Assembly: GCF_025460805.1 (NCBI RefSeq)
Contig: NZ_JAMXFJ010000003.1
Coordinates: 182,518-246,517 of the forward strand
Direction of reading: 5' to 3'
DNA: 64,000 nt
DNA from: Microvirga sesbaniae
GTDB lineage: Bacteria > Pseudomonadota > Alphaproteobacteria > Rhizobiales > Beijerinckiaceae
The notes beneath the pieces were generated by a model, which saw nothing but the letters and a program-made list of their open reading frames with translations, had not been told where the DNA came from and searched no databases. Numbering within the stretch: position 1 is the stretch's first letter; each line of letters begins with the position of its first letter. This document shows, piece after piece, positions 34,360 through 41,744 of this stretch. Both the position numbers and the translations under genes were made by a program.

Positions 34360-35675
34360 ATAACACTCTCGTTGTTATCTTCGGCAGGAACTAGCCCAAG
34401 CCATCGACGCCATCCGTCCCGATGGCCTAACGGCTCGATCGCCTCGCCAATTGTTTTCCAATTGCGCAAGCCAGGCGCGACCTCGGCTTGCGGCTTATGA
34501 GTACGCCGCGCGTAAATTCGATCGAAACAGTGAGAAACTGATGCTGCCGATGAGTCGCGAAAACCAATGATGAACACGCGCTCTCGTATTTGCGGGACAC
34601 CGAAATCCGCGGCGTTCAAGACCGCGGCCAAAACCCCATACTTCATGCCGGGTCTTGGCTCTCGGAGCCGCTCGACGATTGCGTCGAAGTAGCTCTTGTT
34701 TTGACCTGCGATCAAGCCTGCTACGTTCTCGAATATGAAAGCTTCAGGCTCGAGCTGGCACAAAAGATCCGGAGTCCAACTCAGCAGGTCCCGTTGATCC
34801 TCGTGTCCCAACCGCAACCCAGCAGCTGACCAAGGCTGGCAGGGTGGTCCACCAGCAAGCAAGCCAACCTTTCCCCGGTACTCGGAGTAATCGAACTCGC
34901 GTGCATCACCGATATGCACCTTCGCGCTTTTAGCGGGCGAGTGGTACATGAGTAGTTCGCCACAGATTGGATCGGCATCGACCAAGGCGAGACTCTCGAA
35001 GCCTGCAGCGGTAATCCCTCGGCTAAGACCTCCAATCCCGGCGCAAATTTCTACCGCGGTTTTGTTGAGCCAGGTTCTTGATTGGAGAACGCCTTCCGCT
35101 ACGGCCTGCGCTAGCGGTGGAGGGACGGCATCTCCAAGAGCTGCGATCCTCTGCCGATTGGTTAGATTGGGAACGTCAACAATGTCTGGGGCAAAGCCCT
35201 GAATGACCGCAATCTCGTCAGCTGCAAGACGCCTGTACCATTGACATTCAGAATCTAGGATATGCGCTTCCTGTGGATATTTACGCCAGTCGCGGCGAAC
35301 CGTAGACGACGGGCGGTTCCACAGCTGAGGTCGGTGCTTGGGATCAAGAGCTACCTCGAAGCGCCAGTGCATGTCTTCGTTCAGGTCTTGAACCCGGGCA
35401 TGCGACCGCTCCTGAGGCACATCGAGGACGGCGGACTCAGGATCGGATGAGGTAGGGACGAGCTCCAAGATGCCTTGGCCGTCACCGGACTTCCCGAACT
35501 CCCGCAAAAAACTGTGGAGATCGCTTACGCGGTAGAGCCGATAGCCGTTGATCGGATGCCGTACAGGGTGAAGATGGCCCGACCTATCCCAGTTGCGCAG
35601 AGTTCTTTCGGAGATGCCGAGGATCTCGGCGGCCTCTCCAATACGAACATAATCTCTTCCAGTGAATGACTTCAT
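34356..35675 (-). CDS. circularly permuted C5-cytosine methyltransferase with MerR-like domain
   Basis: 439 residues. Residues 9-60 are a MerR-type winged helix (YVRIGEAAEILGISERTLRN then NGYRLYRVSDLHSFL). Motif IX (NRPSSTV, 120-126) and motif X (RRLAADEIAVIQGF, then GDAVPPPLA 181-189) come before motif I (EICAGIGGLSRG, 209-220), motif IV with catalytic Cys279 (GGPPCQPWS), motif VI ENV (316-318) and motif VIII QIRER (362-366). This is a circular permutation, as known for M.BssHII. All catalytic motifs are intact. It is the first gene of a four-gene operon (ATGA overlap with the next). The HTH suggests it regulates its own operon. Confidence 0.93.
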   Translation of the reverse strand: MKSFTGRDYVRIGEAAEILGISERTLRNWDRSGHLHPVRHPINGYRLYRVSDLHSFLREFGKSGDGQGILELVPTSSDPESAVLDVPQERSHARVQDLNEDMHWRFEVALDPKHRPQLWNRPSSTVRRDWRKYPQEAHILDSECQWYRRLAADEIAVIQGFAPDIVDVPNLTNRQRIAALGDAVPPPLAQAVAEGVLQSRTWLNKTAVEICAGIGGLSRGITAAGFESLALVDADPICGELLMYHSPAKSAKVHIGDAREFDYSEYRGKVGLLAGGPPCQPWSAAGLRLGHEDQRDLLSWTPDLLCQLEPEAFIFENVAGLIAGQNKSYFDAIVERLREPRPGMKYGVLAAVLNAADFGVPQIRERVFIIGFRDSSAASVSHCFDRIYARRTHKPQAEVAPGLRNWKTIGEAIEPLGHRDGWRRWLGLVPAEDNNESVI

Positions 35676-35682
35676 TGGAAAA

Positions 35683-35718
35683 CCTTACCAAACATTGCCA
35701 TACCCATCAACTTGGCCA
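35683..35718 (-). promoter_or_regulatory. candidate operator: two adjacent 18-base direct repeats
   Basis: On the minus strand, TGGCCAAGTTGATGGGTA is followed at once by TGGCAATGTTTGGTAAGG, eight matches in the first ten bases. They lie 8-43 bases upstream of the methyltransferase start, where its own MerR-like domain could bind. TGGAAAAC also flanks the block on both sides. Confidence 0.35.
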
Positions 35719-36024
35719 TGTGGAAAACTGGCGCCCGGATTTCTTGCCTGAGCAGAGTAAGGGTTCAGCGAGGGAGTTCGCCTTGTGAGCAATCCGGCTG
35801 GTCAATCTACGCCGAGAAGGATGGATGGAATGTTACGGGAGGGTAGCTTTTGCGCTTGAGGAGTCGGATGGCAGACCTAAAGAGAGCTTTCTGTGGGTTT
35901 GCGCATCAAACCGTGGCCAGCGCTGTCGCATATCGGCTTCAAACGTCAAAGGCTCCAAAATAACCTAGCAGGGCCAGCATGGGCCTCGGCGGGTCGATCC
36001 CGCCGAGGCCGCTTCTCATTCTCG
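35719..36024. other. intergenic region with strong hairpin
   Basis: At 35,982-36,010, GGCCTCGGCGGG and its exact complement form a 12-base-pair stem with a five-base loop. It sits 14 bases from the end of the gene at 36,025 and probably terminates or protects that minus-strand transcript, although no T run follows. Nothing else was recognised. Confidence 0.6.
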
Positions 36025-36537
36025 TTAGAGCAGGTCTGCCACCTCATCGTGATCATCTGCCCCGTACAGCCTGCTCATAGTCTCGGTTAATACGTAGGGG
36101 CCGTCATGCGTCTCGATCTCCACCGCGACTTGTTCCAAGATGTGTGGGAAGAGTGCTGCGAGCTGGGGATCTCGTTCCTTGAACCACTCGAGTACATCTA
36201 GATTGAAATCCTCGACCAGATCGCCTGCATAGGGTTTGTCGTCGTATGCATATACGATCTTTCCTGCCCGTCGCGCCTCTCGGAACATCTCTTTCCAGAA
36301 GCGATAGACAGTCTGCCGGGTCCACCCTGACAATCTGCTGAGAGGGCCTTCCACGAGCCACTCGCCGGCTTCAAGGTCTTCGATCATACTTGACCAGCGC
36401 GAGTACCCGTGTTGCTGAGCGGCCTGTTGTTGGGCCTGCATCCGCTTTAGGCCTTCTTCTTTCTTGAGAAGAGCTACGAGTCCCCTTAGCTGCTCAATAA
36501 GCAGTGTGTTGTCGGCAGGACCCCATTCGTCCTTCAT
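36025..36537 (-). CDS. hypothetical protein in the island
   Basis: 170 residues from the ATG at 36537, which has GGAG seven bases upstream; starts at 36549 and 36579 are possible. N-terminal coiled coil (LLIEQLRGLVALLKKEEGLK then QQQAAQQHG), a helix-turn-helix-like middle (LSRLSGWTRQTVYRFWKEMF) and an acidic C-terminus. The middle suggests DNA binding, perhaps a regulator or immunity-linked factor. No family recognised. Last gene before the right end of the element. Confidence 0.6.
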   Translation of the reverse strand: MKDEWGPADNTLLIEQLRGLVALLKKEEGLKRMQAQQQAAQQHGYSRWSSMIEDLEAGEWLVEGPLSRLSGWTRQTVYRFWKEMFREARRAGKIVYAYDDKPYAGDLVEDFNLDVLEWFKERDPQLAALFPHILEQVAVEIETHDGPYVLTETMSRLYGADDHDEVADLL

Positions 36538-36579
36538 GATCGACTCCATCTGATAACAGGTTTCGCCGAGTGTCCACAT

Positions 36580-37085
36580 TCGATGAAACCCGCTCCAGTG
36601 CGGAGTAGGTCATGAGAACATTAAGAAGAATGAGCTTGCGTTACACTTTGCCTGGGTGGACACGCTGGACTGCTCAGAAAGCCCATCAACAAGGATAAAG
36701 ATTTTTCCGGGACATGAAAGCTGAATCTAACCTCTTCTTACCTGTGTAGGGCGCGAGAGAAGGTTGCAATGTCCATAGCAGGGTGACGTTCTTGTACAAC
36801 GGGTCCGATGCTGTCGGCGGCCCGGCTCACTGGGTAGCCGGCTTGTTCATGATTGGTGCGTTCCTGGGTCAGTAAGAAATAGTTTGCTGCTGAGGGGAGG
36901 ATCGAGTCCACGAGACGGCAACGGCAGTTTTGGATTGCCGTGGAGAAAGAGTGTCGGCCGATCTATGCGTAATTCCGTTTCGTGGTGTCGCGGGCCGCTT
37001 TTTCGGCATCGTTGCTGGGCAGGTGCCTGAAATCAGCATACCCAACCATCGCAGCGCGAGAGTACAGTTACCCCTATGTTACCCA
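36580..37085. other. right-end flank of the element, no convincing gene
   Basis: Only very short frames. One, GTG 36,783 to TAA 36,875, would give a 31-residue hydrophobic peptide (VTFLYNGSDAVGGPAHWVAG at its start) but has no clear ribosome site. The region probably holds integrase-binding arm sites near the right end. Confidence 0.45.
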
Positions 37086-37127
37086 GAACGAAAAAACCGC
37101 CCCTGTTATGAGGCGGTTTTGTCAATA
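37086..37127 (-). terminator. element-supplied rpmG terminator
   Basis: On the minus strand: AACCGCC, loop TCATAACAG, GGGCGGTT, then TTTTCGTTC. It lies 27 bases after the rpmG stop, inside the element end, and nearly repeats the displaced original at 20,539-20,566. Confidence 0.85.
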
Positions 37128-37153
37128 TTTTCAAACGCTTACTGGGGAGTCAA

Positions 37154-37321
37154 TTACTTGATCTTGGCTTCCTTGAACTCGACGTGCTTCTTCGCGACCG
37201 GGTCGTACTTCTTGAAGCTCATCTTCTCGGTCATCGTGCGCGAGTTCTTCTTCGTCACGTAGAAATAGCCCGTGTCGGCGGTGGAGACGAGCTTCACTTT
37301 GATCGTTGCGGCTTTGGCCAT
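37154..37321 (-). CDS. rpmG: 50S ribosomal protein L33
   Basis: 55 residues, the normal length for the family ([20 protein letters not shown] and on to the end VEFKEAKIK). Conserved Arg/Lys pattern [20 protein letters not shown]. The Cys-free form, so no zinc. A component of the large ribosomal subunit near the E site. The 3' end is the integration site of the element to the left; the last codons and the stop overlap the attR core (37,156-37,168). Confidence 0.97.
   Translation of the reverse strand: MAKAATIKVKLVSTADTGYFYVTKKNSRTMTEKMSFKKYDPVAKKHVEFKEAKIK
37156..37168. other. attR core inside rpmG
   Basis: ACTTGATCTTGGC, identical to the copy at 20,604-20,616. It covers the last four sense codons of rpmG. 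The stop codon immediately beside it (TAA) comes from the element side. Confidence 0.8.
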
Positions 37322-37524
37322 GGTCGGGACCTCTTGTTCGGTTCGGCGCTCGGTTGGCCCCAGGGCCTAGCCGAAACGCAAAGGCCGGGCGAGCCCGGCC
37401 GGAAAATCGTGCCGTTCCCATGCCCGATTACGGGCGGGCAGTCAAGGGAGAAGGGGACCTCCCGGTGCTTTCCGGGCTCCGGCAGGCGACGTTCCGGTCG
37501 AAAACCCCCTGTGCGAGCGCCCTG

Positions 37525-38283
37525 TCACAGACGCTCCCGCACGAAACGGCCGCGCTGTTGGTGGAAGAAGGGGACTGGCAGCTCATGGGCGAACCCGGCG
37601 GCGATTCTGGCTTCCAGCTCATCCAGGACAACCGTCGTGATCGGCGGCAGATCGAGGGCCTTGGCCTGGGCGATGGTCACCCAGGCGAGTTCCACCAGTT
37701 CGGCCTCCGGCCCGACCACGCCCTCGACCTCCGCGGCGATGGACGCGCGGTCGGCCGCGAAGAAGCGGGTATCGAAGCGCCTGACGCGTTTGGGAGGCGT
37801 GATCGCCCGGCCGATGAAATGCAGCGCCTCGAGGTCCGGGAAGACGCCATGCTCCCGGAACGACTCCCAGACGGTCCCCGCGGGGACATTCTCCGGCGCA
37901 CCATAGTCCCGGGTCCCGAGCAGCAGCCCCGTCTCCTCGAAGGTTTCGCGGATCGCCGCCAGAGCCAGCGCCCGGCTTCGCTGGGCCGAGGGACGGGCGA
38001 CCCGCCCCATGAGCGCGCGTTCGGCGCGAGGGTGGAGCGCGCCGGCGACGGTCATCGACCGGTCGCCGGCCTCGATCCGCCCGCCCGGGAAGACGAATTT
38101 ACCCGGCATGAACTTCAGGCCCTCATGGCGCTTGCCCATGAGGACCTTCGGGTGCTTGCCCTTTCGGTCGATGACGATGAGGGTCGCAGCGTCGACGGGA
38201 CGGAGTGTCGGGAGGGTGGGATTGGTCTCAGCGGAAACGAGGCGATCCATCCTCGCCAGGGTCTCGGTGTCCGTCACGGGCAT
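37525..38283 (-). CDS. Nudix hydrolase
   Basis: 252 residues. The Nudix box is interrupted by an insertion: GGRIEAGD (67-74) and, about 40 residues later, ALAAIRETFEETGLLLG, which holds the catalytic REx2EE residues. This split arrangement is typical of the NUDT19-like/CoA-type subgroup. Nudix enzymes hydrolyse nucleoside diphosphate-linked molecules with Mg2+. The start at 38283 has GAGG upstream and overlaps the end of the DUF983 gene by 56 bases. Confidence 0.88.
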   Translation of the reverse strand: MPVTDTETLARMDRLVSAETNPTLPTLRPVDAATLIVIDRKGKHPKVLMGKRHEGLKFMPGKFVFPGGRIEAGDRSMTVAGALHPRAERALMGRVARPSAQRSRALALAAIRETFEETGLLLGTRDYGAPENVPAGTVWESFREHGVFPDLEALHFIGRAITPPKRVRRFDTRFFAADRASIAAEVEGVVGPEAELVELAWVTIAQAKALDLPPITTVVLDELEARIAAGFAHELPVPFFHQQRGRFVRERL

Positions 38284-38710
38284 GGTCCTCGTCGGCGTTC
38301 GTCTTGGCTCGGGCAGCGCCGAAGCCGTGCATCCCTAACGCGTATTGCAGCCCGACGACAGCGCCTTTCACCGGCTGGAGCAGGGCCAGGCACAGGATCA
38401 GCGTCAGGGCCGGCCAGGTCGCCAGGTGCACCCACATGGGCATCTCGAGCTTGGTCTCGGTCATGAGGATGCCGTACCCGATCAGGTGTCCCACGAGGAA
38501 GATCACGATATAGGGCGGGAGGTCGTCGGCCCGGTGATGGTGAAACTCCGTCCCGCAGACCTCGCAATGATCCACGACCTTGAGGAAGCGGCCGAAGAGC
38601 CGCCCCTGGTCGCAGGCCGGGCAACGGCCCATGAAGCCGCGTCTCATGGCCGGAATGGCCTTCACCTCATGCCGGCTGGCCGGGGAGGCGGTCTCGATCG
38701 TCAACGTCAT
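38228..38710 (-). CDS. DUF983 membrane protein
   Basis: 160 residues. N-terminal zinc-ribbon-like CPAC (C30, C33) and CEVC (C49, C52), then two membrane segments (PYIVIFLVGHLIGYGILMTE and ATWPALTLILCLALLQPVKG), then an acidic tail. The DUF983 family has no known function. It begins 15 bases after the RNase R stop and is probably cotranscribed with it and the Nudix gene. Confidence 0.9.
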   Translation of the reverse strand: MTLTIETASPASRHEVKAIPAMRRGFMGRCPACDQGRLFGRFLKVVDHCEVCGTEFHHHRADDLPPYIVIFLVGHLIGYGILMTETKLEMPMWVHLATWPALTLILCLALLQPVKGAVVGLQYALGMHGFGAARAKTNADEDHARDGHRDPGEDGSPRFR

Positions 38711-38725
38711 CCATCGATCCTTCCG

Positions 38726-41059
38726 TCAGCCGCGTCCGCGCCGCTTGACCTTCACGCGGGTCGGCGGGCGCCCCGGAGAGCGGCCCCTGGGGGACGGCCC
38801 GGCGCCTGGTGTTGCTCCGCGCGGGGGACGCTTCGCGCCTTGCCTGGACGCTCCGCTCCGGCCGGTGAAGCGTCCCTTCGTGAGGATCTCGAAGCGCAGC
38901 GCGCCGGCGACGGGGGCCGCCTCGACCAGCTTCACCTCCACCCTGTCTCCGAGACGATAGGTTTCCCCCGTGTCGTCCCCGCGCATGGAATGGGTCTTCT
39001 CGTCGTAGCGATAATAGTCGTCGCCGATCGTGGCCGCCGGAACGAAGCCGTCCGCGCCGGTGTCGCTCAGCTTGATGAAGAGGCCCGCCTTCGACACCCC
39101 CGAGATCTGTCCGGAGAATGTGGCCCCGATCCGGTCGGCAAGGAAGTGCGCGATCAGGCGGTCGATTGTCTCACGCTCCGCCGCCATCGCGCGGCGCTCC
39201 GCGGCCGAAATCTTGGCGCTGATCTCGATCAGCTCGGCCCGGGTCGTGTCCGGCGGCAGACCGTCCCGGCCCAGCTTGTTCGCGGCGATCAGCGCCCGGT
39301 GGACGATCAGGTCGGCATACCGGCGGATGGGAGAGGTGAAATGGGCGTAGCGCCGGAGATTCAGGCCGAAATGGCCGTAGTTCTCCGCCGCGTACTCGGC
39401 CTGGGACTGGGAGCGGAGCACCACCTCGTTGATGAAGAGCTGGTGCTCCGTGTTCTCGACGCTGCGCAGGATGCGGTTGAACAGTTCCGGCTTGAGTGCC
39501 CCCTGGCTCGGGACCTTGAGGCCGATGGAGGCAAGCACCTCGCTCAAGGACCGCATCTTCTCGAGCGAGGGCTCGTCATGGACCCGGTAGATCAGGTCCG
39601 AACCGGCCCTCTCGAGGCTCTCGGCCGCGGCCACGTTGGCGAGGATCATGAACTCCTCGATCAGCCTGTGCGCCTCGAGGCGTTCCGGCACGAACACGCG
39701 GTCCACGGTGCCGTCGGGGTTGAGCACGATCTTGCGCTCGGGCAGGTCGAGGAACAGCGGCTCGCGGATGTCCCGGGCTCTCTTGACCAACGCGTAGCCG
39801 GCCCAGAGAGGCTTGAGGATCGACTCGAGGATGGGCTCCGTCACGGGGTCGGGCCGGCCGTCGATGGCCGCCTGGGCCTGCTGGTAGGACAGCTTCTCGG
39901 CCGAGCGCATCATGACCCTGTGGAAGCTGTGCCGGATCTTGCGGCCGTCGGGGCCGATCACCATCCGGACCGCGAGGGCAGGGCGGTCTTCGCGCGGCCT
40001 CAAGGAGCAAAGGTCGTTGGAAATCCGCTCCGGCAGCATCGGGACGACCCGGTCGGGGAAATAGACCGAGTTGCCACGCTCCTGCGCCTCCCGATCCATG
40101 GCCGAGCCGGGGCGGACATAGGCGGCGACGTCCGCGATGGCCACCGTGAGGACGATGCCACCCCGATTGTCCGGGTCATCGTCGGGTGCCGCATGGACGG
40201 CATCGTCGTGATCCTTCGCATCGGGCGGGTCGATCGTGACGAGGGGCAGGTCGCGCCAATCCTCGCGACCGTCCAGGGCCGCGGGCTTCGCGCCTGCGGC
40301 CTCGTCCAGCACCGCTTTCGGAAATTCGTTGGGGATGTTGTGGGCGTAGATCGCGATCAGGCTGATGGCCTTCTCCGATTGGATCGTGCCGAGGCGCTCC
40401 TTCACCTTGGCCGTGGGAAGGCCGAACCGGCCGTGCCTCACGACCGCCACGGAGACCAGGTCGCCGTCCTTCGCCTCGCCTTCGTCGCCGGGCCTGATCT
40501 GGAGTTCCTGATCGCGCGCCTTCTTGTCGACGGGCACGAGCCGGCCGCCGCCTTCGGGCAGGGCTCGAAACAGGCCGAGCACCTGGGCCTGCTTCTTGGC
40601 GATAATCTTGGTCACGCGGCCGGAATAGCGGTGGATGTCGCCGGGCTTGAGCGGGTCGACCCGCAGCAGCGCCCGGTCGCCGACGCCCGCGACGGGCATG
40701 CCGGGGCGCGGCTTGCGCGGCGACAGGATGATGATCGTCGGGATGGAGCCGTGCTCCTCCTCGTCCCACTCGGTCGGGACGGCAATCAGTTCACCGTCCT
40801 TGTCCCGCCGGGTGATGTCCGCCAGAACGACCGGAGGGAGCTGACCGGCCTTGTGCACCGTCTTGCCCCTGCGATCGAGGACTCCCTGATCCTCCAGGTC
40901 TCGGAGGACCTGCTTGAGCCAGACCCGGTCGTCGCCCTTGATGCCGAAACGCTGCGCGATCTCCCGTTTCCCGACCTTGCCCTGGGCATGGGTGATGAAG
41001 GACATCACCTCCTCGCGGGAGGGAAGGGACGGCTGGTCGGCTTTCGGGCGTTTGGGCAA
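38726..41059 (-). CDS. rnr: ribonuclease R
   Basis: 777 residues. Layout: N-terminal helix-turn-helix-like region (residues 12-60), cold-shock domains, the RNB catalytic domain (TIDPPDAKDHDDAVHA, the acidic active site; ISNDLCSLRPREDRPAL; HFTSPIRRYADLIVHR) and an S1 domain (FSGQISGVSKAGLFIKLSDT) with a basic tail. A processive 3'-5' exoribonuclease that degrades structured RNA, including rRNA, in the cytosol. First gene of a run with DUF983 and Nudix genes. Confidence 0.96.
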   Translation of the reverse strand: MPKRPKADQPSLPSREEVMSFITHAQGKVGKREIAQRFGIKGDDRVWLKQVLRDLEDQGVLDRRGKTVHKAGQLPPVVLADITRRDKDGELIAVPTEWDEEEHGSIPTIIILSPRKPRPGMPVAGVGDRALLRVDPLKPGDIHRYSGRVTKIIAKKQAQVLGLFRALPEGGGRLVPVDKKARDQELQIRPGDEGEAKDGDLVSVAVVRHGRFGLPTAKVKERLGTIQSEKAISLIAIYAHNIPNEFPKAVLDEAAGAKPAALDGREDWRDLPLVTIDPPDAKDHDDAVHAAPDDDPDNRGGIVLTVAIADVAAYVRPGSAMDREAQERGNSVYFPDRVVPMLPERISNDLCSLRPREDRPALAVRMVIGPDGRKIRHSFHRVMMRSAEKLSYQQAQAAIDGRPDPVTEPILESILKPLWAGYALVKRARDIREPLFLDLPERKIVLNPDGTVDRVFVPERLEAHRLIEEFMILANVAAAESLERAGSDLIYRVHDEPSLEKMRSLSEVLASIGLKVPSQGALKPELFNRILRSVENTEHQLFINEVVLRSQSQAEYAAENYGHFGLNLRRYAHFTSPIRRYADLIVHRALIAANKLGRDGLPPDTTRAELIEISAKISAAERRAMAAERETIDRLIAHFLADRIGATFSGQISGVSKAGLFIKLSDTGADGFVPAATIGDDYYRYDEKTHSMRGDDTGETYRLGDRVEVKLVEAAPVAGALRFEILTKGRFTGRSGASRQGAKRPPRGATPGAGPSPRGRSPGRPPTRVKVKRRGRG

Positions 41060-41112
41060 GGGGCGTTCTCGTCAGGTTCACGGGGTCTTGTCGCATGCAA
41101 GCCTGGCCGCGG

Positions 41113-41231
41113 CTAGAGCATCGGACCCGAAAGTGGAATCCACTTTTGGGATCGGATCCGATGCTCAATCCCTTGAGCGGCGCACCGTTCGACGCGAAAA
41201 ACCGGGTCCACTTTTCCGTCCGATGCGCTAG
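41113..41231. repeat. family 1 compound repeat, copy i
   Basis: CTAGAGCATCGGACCCGAAA, GGAATCCACTTTTGGG, GATCCGATGCTC, then TTGAGCGGCGCACCG, GACGCGAAAAACCGGG, CCACTTTTCCGTCCGATGCG and CTAG. It lies between rnr (start 41,059) and the terminator at 41,334. Confidence 0.8.
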
Positions 41232-41282
41232 TCCAGCCGGCCCGCCATCCTGAAGACGCCCCGGCACGGCAAGAGATCCATG

Positions 41283-41318
41283 GGAGGCAGGATCCACAGG
41301 AGGCAGGATCCACAGGAG
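41283..41318. repeat. 16-base tandem repeat, 2.25 copies
   Basis: GGAGGCAGGATCCACA occurs twice in a row and is followed by GGAG. Confidence 0.9.
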
Positions 41319-41333
41319 ACGGAAGCTGCACGG

Positions 41334-41364
41334 CAAAAAAATAAGGCCCCGAAACCGGAGCCTT
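41334..41364 (-). terminator. Rho-independent terminator (minus strand)
   Basis: On the minus strand: AAGGCTCCG, loop GTTT, CGGGGCCTT, then ATTTTTTTG; one T-G wobble pair. The only gene upstream on that strand is parE, whose stop is 380 bases away, so this ends either a long parE 3' UTR or a separate short transcript from 41,366-41,480. Confidence 0.8.
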
Positions 41365-41481
41365 TGAGGGACCGGCCCGTGGGGGCAGAATGAGCCGGTG
41401 AGCTTGTAGAACGCCATGGAACGGGGTTGGTTCCAGCGGTTCCGAAAATTTTTCGAAATATTTTCGTGGAGCCGGTCCGAC

Positions 41482-41705
41482 ACCCTCCCACGTCATGGCC
41501 GGCCAGTGATCACGCGCTTCTCGCCGGCCATCCCGATAAGGTGAAGCGCGGCGCCTCTCAGAAGCGGGATCACCGGGACAAGCCCGGTGATGACGTGGTG
41601 TGTGTGTGAGCGGGTGATGACACCCTCTCACGTCATGGCCGGGCCTGTCCCGGCCATCCCGATCGGAAGAGCGCCGCGCTTCACCGAATCGGGATCACCG
41701 GGCCG
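41482..41705. repeat. family 2 repeat cluster
   Basis: Contains CACGTCATGGCCGG, GCCGGCCATCCCGATAAG, GGGATCACCGGGACAAGCCC and GGTGATGACGTGG, shared with 5,716-6,003. No gene is seen in 41,366-41,744. Confidence 0.75.
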
Positions 41706-41744
41706 GTGACGCCATCGGACCGCGGACTCTCAAGAGGAACCCGA

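Larger units (their letters stand above)
20604..37168. mobile_element. integrative element in the rpmG 3' end carrying defence genes
   Basis: About 16.5 kb bounded by a 13-base direct repeat; the right copy lies inside the rpmG end. A tyrosine integrase gene begins 165 bases inside the left junction, followed by AlpA-like and other island genes. The interior is visibly poorer in GC than both flanks and codon use shifts. Cargo is restriction, modification and ATPase genes. No conjugation or phage structural genes are seen, so it is either mobilised in trans or an immobile remnant. Confidence 0.85.

Noticed and set aside
36783-36875. A 31-residue hydrophobic peptide gene
   Set aside because: GTG start without a good ribosome site and nothing else to support it.
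38345-41116. A 923-residue frame opposite RNase R, and similar long frames opposite topA, ade, parE and the permeases
   Set aside because: Antisense frames of high-GC genes stay open by codon bias. They have no family similarity, and RNase R and the others are unambiguous.
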